A stretch of DNA of 6,881 nt from Myxococcales bacterium. GTDB lineage: Bacteria > Myxococcota_A > UBA9160 > JALSIO01. Shown one piece after another: positions 1-5,851 of the stretch. Both the position numbers and the translations under genes were made by a program. Under the pieces are notes generated by a model. It searched no databases. It was given only the letters and a program-made list of their open reading frames with translations, and was not told the DNA's origin. The stretch's first letter is position 1. The number at the start of each line of letters is the position of its first letter. Location: positions 1-6,881 of the forward strand of contig JALSIO010000016.1 of the NCBI GenBank assembly GCA_026989995.1, read 5' to 3'.

Positions 1-502
1 CGCCGTTGCCACCGCGGAAGAGGCTGTTGATCGGGCCGTTGCTCGGGTCCGCGGGTCCCGCCCCGCCGGGACCCGCGTACCCGTTGATCGCCCAGTCCAC
101 CGGGCCCGCGGGGATGGCGCCGGCCACGGTGTTGTCTCCGTTGTCCACCGCGACGAGGGTCGGCGTGGGCACGCTGCCGTCGGAAGTCGGCGCCTCGAGC
201 ACCAGGTCGAAGCCGAACTGGCCCGGCACCGCCTCGAAGAGCCCCGCCCACGACAGCGCCCCTCCCGTCCCCGGGAGCGGGGTGCCGTCGAAGAGCAGCA
301 GTGCGCCGTTCGGATTGGCGAGCGAGAACCGGGCCTTGAAGTAGGCGATGTTGTCGTCGAACTCGCCCTGCCCGTTGTCGTTGTAGTGGACGCCCACCCC
401 CCCGGTGAGTGTGGCGAAGGGAACCGTGGTCTGGCCGGCGGCCGGCAGCCCGACGAGCAGGGCGGCCGCGGCCGCGAGAATCGGAAACGGAGCACGTCGC
501 AT
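1..502 (-). CDS. Exported protein of unknown function, 3' part missing (runs off left edge)
   Basis: The reading frame opens with ATG at 502-500 and stays open to the edge of the window, giving 167 residues with no stop. A GGAGGG ribosome binding site lies 4 bases upstream (507-512), which supports this start. Residues 1-22 form a clear signal peptide: a basic start (MRRAPF), an Ala/Leu-rich core and a likely cleavage after LPAAG or nearby. The mature part is acidic and rich in Gly, Asn and Asp, with no Cys and no membrane segment. It begins with an N-D-N-G-Q-G-E-F-D-D stretch and ends in a Gly/Pro/Asn-rich section. This composition fits a beta-rich extracytoplasmic or surface protein. I do not recognise the family and assign no function. 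It is divergent from the methanethiol oxidase gene, with a 270-base shared upstream region, so co-regulation is possible but unproven. The signal peptide and start are seen directly; location is inferred. Confidence 0.75.
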   Translation of the reverse strand, partial: MRRAPFPILAAAAALLVGLPAAGQTTVPFATLTGGVGVHYNDNGQGEFDDNIAYFKARFSLANPNGALLLFDGTPLPGTGGALSWAGLFEAVPGQFGFDLVLEAPTSDGSVPTPTLVAVDNGDNTVAGAIPAGPVDWAINGYAGPGGAGPADPSNGPINSLFRGGNG

Positions 503-639
503 GGAACCCTCCGGAATGCGCGCAGCATCGACGACCGGACCGGGGGCAGGAGTGGCCGGCGCGGGCACGCCCGCCACGAAAGCCCCGCCCCGGTGCCGCT
601 CATCCTGCCCCAGACCGCCGTCCGGCGTCAAGGCGAAAC

Positions 640-678
640 CCCGACCCCCACCGGGGCCGAAGGCCCATTCGGGTCGGG
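640..678 (+). other. Nested stem-loop in the mtoX upstream region
   Basis: Bases 640-647 (CCCGACCC) pair perfectly with 671-678 (GGGTCGGG) to form an 8-bp outer stem. Inside it, 654-658 (GGGCC) pairs with 662-666 (GGCCC) around a GAA triloop. Internal loops of 6 and 4 bases separate the two stems. It lies about 95 bases before the mtoX start, so it could sit in an mRNA leader or overlap an operator. No poly-U follows it, so it is not a classic terminator. Chance pairing is a real alternative in DNA this GC-rich. Confidence 0.3.
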
Positions 679-760
679 ATCGATCCGGAACGGCCAGGAG
701 CGGCGACCGCGCCGGGAGTCCCGCCGCGCCCGCCGGACGGGGCTGGGGTACCGTGCCGGC

Positions 761-768
761 GAGGAGGT
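761..768 (+). promoter_or_regulatory. Ribosome binding site deciding the mtoX start
   Basis: GAGGAGGT, a near-perfect Shine-Dalgarno sequence, sits 4 bases before the ATG at 773. It is the reason for choosing this start over an ATG far upstream at 386 and over GTG codons downstream at 851 and 893. Confidence 0.8.
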
Positions 769-772
769 CCCC

Positions 773-2215
773 ATGCCCCGTCTCTCCCGCCCCCCCCGCC
801 GCGACGCCGCCCCGGCCGAGCCGTTCCGCCCGGCCGCGGGCCCGGAGCGGGTGCGCCTTCGCCCGTCGCTCCGGGTCCGGCAACCGCCCCCCGTGGCCCC
901 CGCAGCCGGCCGCCGCCCCGCCCTCGCGGCGGCGCTCGCCGGGGCGGCGCTCGTCGCCGCCGCCGCACCCGCCGACGAGACCTGCCAGTCGCCCTACCTG
1001 CCCAAGGTCACCGGGCAGGAGGACTACATCTACGTGTGGACGCTCGGTGTCGAGGGCCTCGGCGACGGCTCCGACAAGCTCGTCACCATCGGCGCCCGCC
1101 CCGGGACCCCGACCTACGGGAAGGTCATCTCGTCGGTGTCGGTGGGCGGCCGGCACGAGGCCCACCACGGCGGGTTCACCGACGACCGCCGCCAGCTCTG
1201 GCTGGGCGGACTCGATTCGAGCCACATCTTCATCTTCGACGTCGCCACCGATCCGGCTCGGCCGGCGCTGCTCCGGACCCTCACCGACTTCGAGGAGCGC
1301 ACGGGGGGTGTGGTGGGACCCCACACCTTCTACGCGATCCCGGGACGCATGCTCATCACGGGCCTTTCCAACACGGCCGACCTCGGCGGCCGGACGGCCC
1401 TCGTCGAGTACAACAACCGGGGAGAGTTCATCCGCACCCTGTGGATGCCCGACGAGGCGCCCTACGGGTACGACGCCCGGGTGAATGCGCACCTCAACCG
1501 GCTGCTCACCTCCTCGTTCACGGGGAAGCGGAACTACATGCGCCCGCTGCCGGAGCTCCTCGCCGATGCCGAGGCCATGAAGCAGTTCGGAAACGAGATG
1601 GTCGTCTGGGACTTCCACGCGCGGAAGCCGCTGCAGGTGCTCCGCGTGCCGGGCGCCCCCCTCGAGATCCGTTGGGCGCTGCAGCCGCGCCACACCCACG
1701 CCTTCACCACCACCGCGCTGACGGCGAAGCTCTGGGGCATCTTCCGCAGGGACGACGGCACCTTCGAGGCGGTGGAGCTCGCGTCCATCGGGGATCCGGA
1801 AAAGCCCCCGCTGCCGGTGGACATCTCGCTTTCGGCCGACGACACGACCCTTTTCGTGGACAGCTTCCTCGACGGGACCGTCCGGGTCTTCGACGTCTCC
1901 GAGCCGCGGAAGCCCCGGCTCATCCACGAGCGGGTGATCGGGAGCCAGCTCAACATGGTCTCCCAGTCGTGGGACGGTCGGCGCGTCTACTTCACCTCGT
2001 CGCTGCTCGCAAACTGGGACGGGACCCTCACGGAGGACGAGCAGTTCCTCCGGGCCTTCCACTGGGACGGACGCCGGCTCATCCCGGCCTTCGAGGTCGA
2101 CTTCCGGAAGGAGGGCCTCGGACGCCCGCACATCATGCGCTTCGGCAGCGAGGCCTTCTACCGAGGTCGCGTGGCGGACCGACCCGCGGAGCCGCTGGCG
2201 GCGGGAGCGCGTTGA
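773..2215 (+). CDS. mtoX: Methanethiol oxidase (SBP56/SELENBP1 family), periplasmic
   Basis: The 480-residue product belongs to the selenium-binding protein 56 family, whose bacterial members are copper-dependent methanethiol oxidases (CH3SH + O2 + H2O to formaldehyde, H2S and H2O2). Family blocks recalled from human SELENBP1 appear in order: E-A-H-H at 129-132, SHIFIFDV at 150-157, G-P-H-T at 182-185, P-L-E-I-R at 296-300, DISLSADD at 350-357, DVSEPRKPRL at 374-383, DGRRVYFTSSL at 401-411, and VDFRKEGLG at 442-450. His131, His132, His184, His307, His309 and His453 are candidate copper ligands by conservation. The Cys that binds selenium in the human protein is replaced here by Gly (T-Y-G-K, 114-117); the only Cys is Cys71, just after the signal peptide. 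A hydrophobic core (about 50-67, ending APA before DETC) indicates export. It follows an unusually long 47-residue basic/proline-rich stretch, so GTG 851 or 893 remain possible starts. The stop overlaps the start of the SCO gene. Family assignment is strong; substrate is inferred from the family and neighbour. Confidence 0.9.
   Translation: MPRLSRPPRRDAAPAEPFRPAAGPERVRLRPSLRVRQPPPVAPAAGRRPALAAALAGAALVAAAAPADETCQSPYLPKVTGQEDYIYVWTLGVEGLGDGSDKLVTIGARPGTPTYGKVISSVSVGGRHEAHHGGFTDDRRQLWLGGLDSSHIFIFDVATDPARPALLRTLTDFEERTGGVVGPHTFYAIPGRMLITGLSNTADLGGRTALVEYNNRGEFIRTLWMPDEAPYGYDARVNAHLNRLLTSSFTGKRNYMRPLPELLADAEAMKQFGNEMVVWDFHARKPLQVLRVPGAPLEIRWALQPRHTHAFTTTALTAKLWGIFRRDDGTFEAVELASIGDPEKPPLPVDISLSADDTTLFVDSFLDGTVRVFDVSEPRKPRLIHERVIGSQLNMVSQSWDGRRVYFTSSLLANWDGTLTEDEQFLRAFHWDGRRLIPAFEVDFRKEGLGRPHIMRFGSEAFYRGRVADRPAEPLAAGAR
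2203..2207 (+). promoter_or_regulatory. Ribosome binding site for the TTG start of the SCO gene
   Basis: GGGAG lies inside the last codons of mtoX, 4 bases before TTG at 2212-2214. The TTG overlaps the mtoX stop as TTGA. This is the only in-frame start candidate I see that keeps the N-terminal hydrophobic segment; no in-frame ATG occurs before the thioredoxin-like domain. Confidence 0.6.
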
Positions 2216-3081
2216 GCGCGGAAGGGGAAGTACCCCGCGCCGTCGGAATCCCGCGTGGCAGGGGCCTCGCGGGTCGCCGGCAGCGCGGCAGCATCCCGCC
2301 TGCGACACGCGCGGGGATCGCCCTCGGCGCCGCCCTCCTCGCCGTCCCGGCCCCCGCGCCGCCGGCTTTCGGGCACGGGCCCGGGCCGGGGGACGCCGCC
2401 CACGCCAGCCCGCCCGGACGCGCCGAGCTCGACCCGGCCACGGCCGGAGCTCGGCACCGCGCCCCGGCCCGGGCCGGTTCCCCGGATCGGCCCGGCCCGC
2501 TCTTCGAGCCGCCGGAGCCCGGAAGCTACGCGCTCCCGGTGATCCAGCGCCTCGTCCCGCACCCGGTGCTCGACGCGGACTCCCGGCCGACCTGGCTCCC
2601 GGATCTCCGCTCGGGCCGAATCGCCGTCGTGTCCTTCGTCTACACGGCCTGTCCCGACGCGCGGGGCTGCCCGCTCGCCTTCGCCACCCTCGACGCCCTC
2701 GACGAGCTCATCGCCGGGGACCCCGCACTCGCGCCCCGGGTGGAGCTCGCCAGCGTGAGCTTCGATCCCGCGCGCGACACCCCGCACCGCATGCGGAGGC
2801 TCCGGGATGCGCTCGCGCCGAAGAGCCGCTGGCGATTCCTCACCCCGGCGGCCGAGGCCGATCTCGGCCCGCTTCTGCGCGACTTCGGCCAGGACGCCCT
2901 GCGTCTCACGCGCGAGACGGGGGAGGCGAGCCCGGTGATCCGCCACGTGCTGAAGCTCTTTCTGCTCGACGCCCGGGGCCGCGTCCGGAACGTCTACAGC
3001 GCGGGCCTCCTCGACCCCCGCCTCATCCTCGCCGACCTTCGCACGCTGCTGCGCGAGCAGCCGAAGGCGGCGGCACGCTGA
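2212..3081 (+). CDS. SCO1/SenC/PrrC-family copper chaperone, membrane-anchored or exported
   Basis: The 289-residue product is a SCO-type thioredoxin-fold protein, a family that binds copper and delivers it to periplasmic cuproenzymes such as cytochrome oxidase. Residues 34-48 are a hydrophobic segment after an Arg-rich stretch, acting as signal or anchor. Residues about 49-105 are a Pro/Ala/Gly-rich linker. The fold starts near 108, with the strand I-A-V-V-S-F-V-Y-T at 137-145. The copper motif is Cys147-Pro-Asp-Ala-Arg-Gly-Cys153-Pro, so the cysteines are five residues apart instead of the usual three (C-x-x-x-C). The third ligand is His245 in R-H-V-L-K-L-F-L-L-D, matching the conserved SCO histidine. 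A typical S-V-S-F-D-P-x-x-D-T-P block follows the second helix. The TTG start overlaps the mtoX stop, implying translational coupling. SCO1/senC genes next to mtoX are a known arrangement, so the likely client is MtoX. No mauG-like gene, which also occurs near some mtoX genes, is seen here. Confidence 0.88.
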   Translation: MSAEGEVPRAVGIPRGRGLAGRRQRGSIPPATRAGIALGAALLAVPAPAPPAFGHGPGPGDAAHASPPGRAELDPATAGARHRAPARAGSPDRPGPLFEPPEPGSYALPVIQRLVPHPVLDADSRPTWLPDLRSGRIAVVSFVYTACPDARGCPLAFATLDALDELIAGDPALAPRVELASVSFDPARDTPHRMRRLRDALAPKSRWRFLTPAAEADLGPLLRDFGQDALRLTRETGEASPVIRHVLKLFLLDARGRVRNVYSAGLLDPRLILADLRTLLREQPKAAAR

Positions 3082-3113
3082 GGGTGCCCGCGGCCGGGCG
3101 TCCCGGTCGTCAC

Positions 3114-3135
3114 CCGGGAGGAGCACCTCCTCCGG
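3114..3135 (+). terminator. Hairpin downstream of the SCO gene, possible terminator
   Basis: GGAGGAG (3117-3123) pairs perfectly with CTCCTCC (3127-3133) around a CAC loop. Two further C-G pairs (3114-3115 with 3134-3135) extend the stem across one bulged G at 3116. It is about 33 bases after the SCO stop. There is no U-tract, so any termination would be non-canonical. Assigned by position and stem strength only. Confidence 0.35.
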
Positions 3136-3195
3136 CGGGAAGACGAAGACGGGAAGGGCGTCGGGAGCGGGGGTCGCGGGCGACCGCCGGGCCGT

Positions 3196-3211
3196 GGGGA
3201 GACGGCTCCCC
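3196..3211 (-). terminator. Hairpin immediately after the acyl-CoA dehydrogenase operon, possible terminator
   Basis: GGGGAG (3196-3201) pairs with CTCCCC (3206-3211) around a four-base loop, beginning directly after the TAG stop (3214-3212) of the minus-strand gene. There is no U-tract. The position at the end of an operon facing a convergent one is what makes it plausible. Confidence 0.35.
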
Positions 3212-4444
3212 CTACGTCCGCGCTCCGCCCGCGGACCCGGGCGGCCGGGGATCCCGGGGCAGGCCGAGCACCCGCTCACCGATGATGTTGCGCTGGATGT
3301 TGGAGGTACCACCCGCGATGGCGGTCCCGATGGCCACCATCGCCTGGGAGACCCACCGCCCCGGCGTGGGTGTTCCCACGGCCATGCCCGTCTCGTCCGG
3401 AGAGGGCTCGGTGAGGGCCTCCTCGCCGAGCAGGTCGAGGGCCATGCGGGTCATCCTCTGGAAGACGTTGGTGCTGTTGAGCTTGGCCATCAGCATGTCC
3501 GGCAGCACCTCGAGGTCCTCGTTGCGGGCCACCGCCGAGAGGATGCGCTGGCTCGCGTGGACCTGGCACGCGATCCACCCCTCGAGCTCGGCGAGCCGGC
3601 GGCGGATCCCCGGATCCTCGATGGCGGGGCGCCCGCCGTGCCGGACGCGCCGGGCGAGATCGAGGAGGTTCTGGAAGTGGATGCGGGCGTAGGAGGCATC
3701 GCCGATCAGCATGCGCTCGTGCTTCAGCGTGGCCTTGCTGACCTTCCACCCCTCTCCCCGGCGGCCCACCAGGTTCTCGATCGGGACCCGCACCTCGTCG
3801 AAGAAGACCTCGCAGAACTCCTCGCCGCCGTTCATCTGGCGCAGGGGACGCACATCGATCCCGGGGCTCTTCATGTCGACCAGCAGGTAGGAAAGGCCGC
3901 CGCTGCGGGGCTCGTCGGCTTCGGTGCGAAAGAGGCCGAACATCATGTCGGCCTCGAAGGCGTTGCTGGTCCAGATCTTCTGGCCGGTGATCACGAAGTG
4001 GTCGCCATGGGCCACGGCGCGCGATTGGAGGGAGGCGAGGTCGCTGCCGGCACCGGGCTCGCTGTAGCCCTGGCACCAGTAGATCTCGCCGACCAGGGTC
4101 GGCGGGATGTAGTGGCGCTTCTGCGCTTCGCTGCCCTCCTCGAGCAGGGTCGGCACCAGCATGTGCGTGCCCTGGGGCGAAGCCCGGTGCGGAGCCCCGG
4201 CGGCGTCGAGCTCCTGCCGGATGACGGCTTCGGCGATCGGGTCCGTGGGAACCTCGGCACCGCCGTAGGCCCGGGGAACGGTCCGCGCGAGGAGCCCCGC
4301 CTCGATGGCGCGCCGCCGGAAGAGGATCTCCTGCTCGCGGCGGGGGAGCTCCGCCTCCGCACCGCGGAGCGGCCAGTTCGCCCGCGCGAACTCCCGTACC
4401 CGCTCGCGCAGCTCGTCGTAGTGGGCACCGAGCCGAAGATCCAC
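3212..4444 (-). CDS. Acyl-CoA dehydrogenase, catalytic (large) subunit of a probable heteromeric pair
   Basis: The 410-residue product is an acyl-CoA dehydrogenase, which oxidises acyl-CoA thioesters to 2-enoyl-CoA using FAD and passes electrons to ETF. The N-terminal helical domain covers about 1-120. The family signature Y-S-E-P-G-A-G-S-D-L is at 127-136 and G-Q-K-I-W-T-S at 154-160. At the usual MCAD catalytic position (Y-E-G-T) it has A-G-G-T (377-380), so that Glu is missing. Glu243 in K-H-E-R-M-L sits where isovaleryl-CoA and long-chain dehydrogenases carry theirs and is the likely base. The usual R-x-x-F-G flavin motif and the Gly-rich Q-x-x-G-G-x-G segment are not recognisable. The C-terminus has N-I-Q-R-N-I-I-G-E-R-V-L-G. 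The start is GTG, one base after the stop of the upstream dehydrogenase gene, with GGGAGG (4458-4453) 8 bases upstream. Pairs of this kind (for example mycobacterial ChsE4-ChsE5) form alpha2beta2 enzymes. Substrate is unknown; branched, steroid side-chain or fatty acyl-CoA are all possible. Confidence 0.9.
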   Translation of the reverse strand: MDLRLGAHYDELRERVREFARANWPLRGAEAELPRREQEILFRRRAIEAGLLARTVPRAYGGAEVPTDPIAEAVIRQELDAAGAPHRASPQGTHMLVPTLLEEGSEAQKRHYIPPTLVGEIYWCQGYSEPGAGSDLASLQSRAVAHGDHFVITGQKIWTSNAFEADMMFGLFRTEADEPRSGGLSYLLVDMKSPGIDVRPLRQMNGGEEFCEVFFDEVRVPIENLVGRRGEGWKVSKATLKHERMLIGDASYARIHFQNLLDLARRVRHGGRPAIEDPGIRRRLAELEGWIACQVHASQRILSAVARNEDLEVLPDMLMAKLNSTNVFQRMTRMALDLLGEEALTEPSPDETGMAVGTPTPGRWVSQAMVAIGTAIAGGTSNIQRNIIGERVLGLPRDPRPPGSAGGART

Positions 4445-4445
4445 G

Positions 4446-5519
4446 CTAGTAGCCTCCCAGATCCGCGATCCGGTCCCGGTGCTGGTCCGGGGTCCCGAGC
4501 ACCACCCGATCGAAGGCCGCCCGCTTGAAGTAGATCTGCACGTCGCACTCCCAGGTGAAGCCGAGCCCGCCGTGGGCCTCCACCGCGTCGCGCGCCACCC
4601 GGGCCGCTCGGTCGGTGATGTGCGCCTTGGCGAGTGCCGCCGCCTTCTCCCGCTCCTCCGGCATGTGGTCGAAGGCGTGGGCCGCGAACCACCAGAGGGC
4701 GCGACTCGGGTCGATCTCCACCGCCATGTTGGCGAGCTGGTGCTTGACCGCCTGGAACTCCGCGATGGGGCGTCCGAACTGCTGGCGCGCCTTCGCGTAC
4801 TCCGCGCTCATCCGCACCAGCCGATGACCGCAGCCGAAGGCATCCGCAGCCAGCAGCACCAGGCCCGCATCCCGCACGCGATCGCCCACGGGCTGCTCGA
4901 GCTCCTCGGCCGGAACCCCTTCGAGGATCACCTTCTCGAGGGGCCGGGTGCGATCGATGTTGGAGACGGCCTCCGTGCGGAGACCCGGCGCGCCCCGCTC
5001 CACCACGAAGAGCCGCCCGTCCGGTCCCGCGACCACCAGGAGGCCGGCCGCCGAGGCGTTCGGGACCAGGGACTTGGCGCCGAAGAGCGCCCCCTCCCGG
5101 AACTCGACCGTGAAGGCCTCCGGATCGATCACTCCCCCCGGCTCGGACCAGCCGACGGTGCCGACGAGCTCGCCCGAGGCGAGCGCGGGCAGCCACCGCT
5201 CCCGCTGGGACTCGCTCGCTCCGAGGGAGAGCGCCACGCAGGCCATGGCGTGACCGAGAAAGGGCGCCGGGACCGCACCGGCGCCGAGCTCCTCGGCCAC
5301 CAGGGCGAGGTCGAGCAGCTCGAGCCCGGCCCCGCCGTAGACCTCGGGCACCACCATGCCCGCCACGCCGAGCTCGGAGAGCCCCTTCCAGAGCGCGGGA
5401 TCGTGGGCACCACCCGCGTCGAAGACCGCCCGCACCACCTGCGGCGGACACTCCCCCGCGACGAAGCTCCTGACCGTCTCCTGGAGGAGCTTCTGCTCCT
5501 CGGTGAGTCCGAAGTGCAT
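4446..5519 (-). CDS. Acyl-CoA dehydrogenase, partner (small) subunit of a probable heteromeric pair
   Basis: The 357-residue product is an acyl-CoA dehydrogenase-family protein starting M-H-F-G-L-T-E-E-Q-K-L-L, a typical beginning. GGGAGGG (5530-5524) lies 4 bases before the ATG, which decides the start over an open frame extending further upstream. The signature region is degenerate: W-S-E-P-G-G-V-I-D-P (124-133) lacks the usual G-S/T-D. It keeps the flavin-binding A-R-Q-Q-F-G-R-P-I (244-252) and the H-G-G-L-G-F-T-W-E segment (316-324) of the C-terminal domain. No Glu is seen at the Y-E-G-T position (the end reads L-G-T-P-D-Q-H), and none is obvious at the alternative isovaleryl-type position (A-D-A-F-G-C-G near 225-231), so it is probably not catalytic alone. 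Its missing features are those present in the adjacent larger gene. First gene of the two-gene operon, divergent from nudC. Confidence 0.9.
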   Translation of the reverse strand: MHFGLTEEQKLLQETVRSFVAGECPPQVVRAVFDAGGAHDPALWKGLSELGVAGMVVPEVYGGAGLELLDLALVAEELGAGAVPAPFLGHAMACVALSLGASESQRERWLPALASGELVGTVGWSEPGGVIDPEAFTVEFREGALFGAKSLVPNASAAGLLVVAGPDGRLFVVERGAPGLRTEAVSNIDRTRPLEKVILEGVPAEELEQPVGDRVRDAGLVLLAADAFGCGHRLVRMSAEYAKARQQFGRPIAEFQAVKHQLANMAVEIDPSRALWWFAAHAFDHMPEEREKAAALAKAHITDRAARVARDAVEAHGGLGFTWECDVQIYFKRAAFDRVVLGTPDQHRDRIADLGGY

Positions 5520-5799
5520 GGATCCCTCCCGCTCCCGGACCGCCTGGGCCCAGCCCGGAACGGCGGTAACGCCAGCCGCGAGGGGTCTCGGAGCGGCGCA
5601 GGGTAGCGACTCGGAACCGGCTCCTTCACCCCGGGTTGCGCAGCACGCGCCGAGCCCCGACCCTCGCCGCCGCCGCCGCCCGGGGTATGCCGCCCCACCG
5701 CGCACCGGCCGGACGTCGGAGCCGGCCCACGCGGCCCGCGGGTCGCGAGGCGACGCGCAGCGGGGAGGCGCCGTCGGGAGCACCACCGGAGGGAGGAGC

Positions 5800-5815
5800 C
5801 CGCCGGATCCGGCGG
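5800..5815. promoter_or_regulatory. Perfect 16-base palindrome upstream of nudC, candidate operator
   Basis: CCGCCGGATCCGGCGG is its own reverse complement and ends 36 bases before the nudC GTG, where a dimeric repressor could act. Expected chance occurrence of such a palindrome in a window this GC-rich is not negligible, so this is a weak call. Confidence 0.25.
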
Positions 5816-5842
5816 TGGCCGGCGCGGCGAAGGCCCGGAGAA

Positions 5843-5847
5843 GGGAG
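5843..5847 (+). promoter_or_regulatory. Ribosome binding site deciding the nudC GTG start
   Basis: GGGAG sits 4 bases before GTG at 5852. The frame is open upstream to a TTG at 5636, but those 72 codons are Arg/Ala/Pro-rich noise, and the family's conserved N-terminus begins right after the GTG. Confidence 0.65.
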
Positions 5848-5851
5848 TTCC

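Larger units (their letters stand above)
503..772. promoter_or_regulatory. Divergent intergenic region between the exported-protein gene and mtoX
   Basis: This 270-base spacer must hold the promoters for both flanking genes. I see no convincing paired -35/-10 boxes on either strand. The best fragment is TTGACG on the minus strand at 631-626, without a good -10 partner. It also holds a nested stem-loop (640-678) and an imperfect 16-base palindrome (674-689) with a perfect 10-base core, GGATCGATCC, at 677-686, about 87 bases upstream of the mtoX ATG. Any regulator is unknown. Confidence 0.5.
3082..3211. other. Convergent intergenic spacer with two hairpins
   Basis: This 130-base spacer separates two operons that converge. 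It contains one hairpin on each side (listed separately), with no poly-T run on either strand and no credible small gene. Confidence 0.5.
5520..5851. promoter_or_regulatory. Divergent intergenic region between the dehydrogenase operon and nudC
   Basis: This 332-base gap holds no credible gene; a frame upstream of nudC and one upstream of the dehydrogenase stay open only because stops are rare at this GC content. It must carry both promoters, but no convincing -35/-10 pair is visible. Symmetric elements seen: CTGGGCCCAG at 5544-5553, the imperfect GGCGGTAACGCC at 5562-5573 (about 43 bases before the dehydrogenase ATG), a 6-bp stem GGCCGG/CCGGCC at 5707-5712 and 5722-5727, and a perfect 16-base palindrome at 5800-5815. 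A (GCC)5 run lies at 5666-5680. Confidence 0.5.

Noticed and set aside
6..344. Plus-strand frame of 112 residues at the left edge
   Set aside because: Antisense to the exported-protein gene, which has a signal peptide and ribosome binding site; this frame has neither.
603..631. TTGACG on the minus strand as a sigma-70 promoter for the exported-protein gene
   Set aside because: No acceptable -10 hexamer at 16-18 bases; the sequence there is GC-rich. Noted but not called as a promoter.
386..772. Upstream extension of the mtoX frame to an ATG at 386
   Set aside because: It would overlap the 5' end of the divergent exported-protein gene and adds 129 low-complexity Arg/Gly residues. The ATG at 773 has a near-perfect ribosome binding site.
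409..2211. Open frame continuous with the SCO gene running back through all of mtoX
   Set aside because: Its translation is Arg/Pro/Gly/Ala-rich with no family resemblance. It is open only because stops are rare at this GC content; the real SCO protein begins at 2212.
2158..3312. Long minus-strand frame opposite the SCO gene (384 residues)
   Set aside because: Antisense shadow of a well-supported SCO gene with biased Arg/Glu/Gly composition and no recognisable domain.
3194..4528. Long plus-strand frame opposite the large acyl-CoA dehydrogenase (444 residues)
   Set aside because: Shadow of a clear dehydrogenase gene; the translation is Leu/Ala/His/Asp-rich with no family motifs.
5666..5680. 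(GCC)5 triplet run as a possible repeat element
   Set aside because: Too short and too expected in DNA of this composition to be called a functional repeat.
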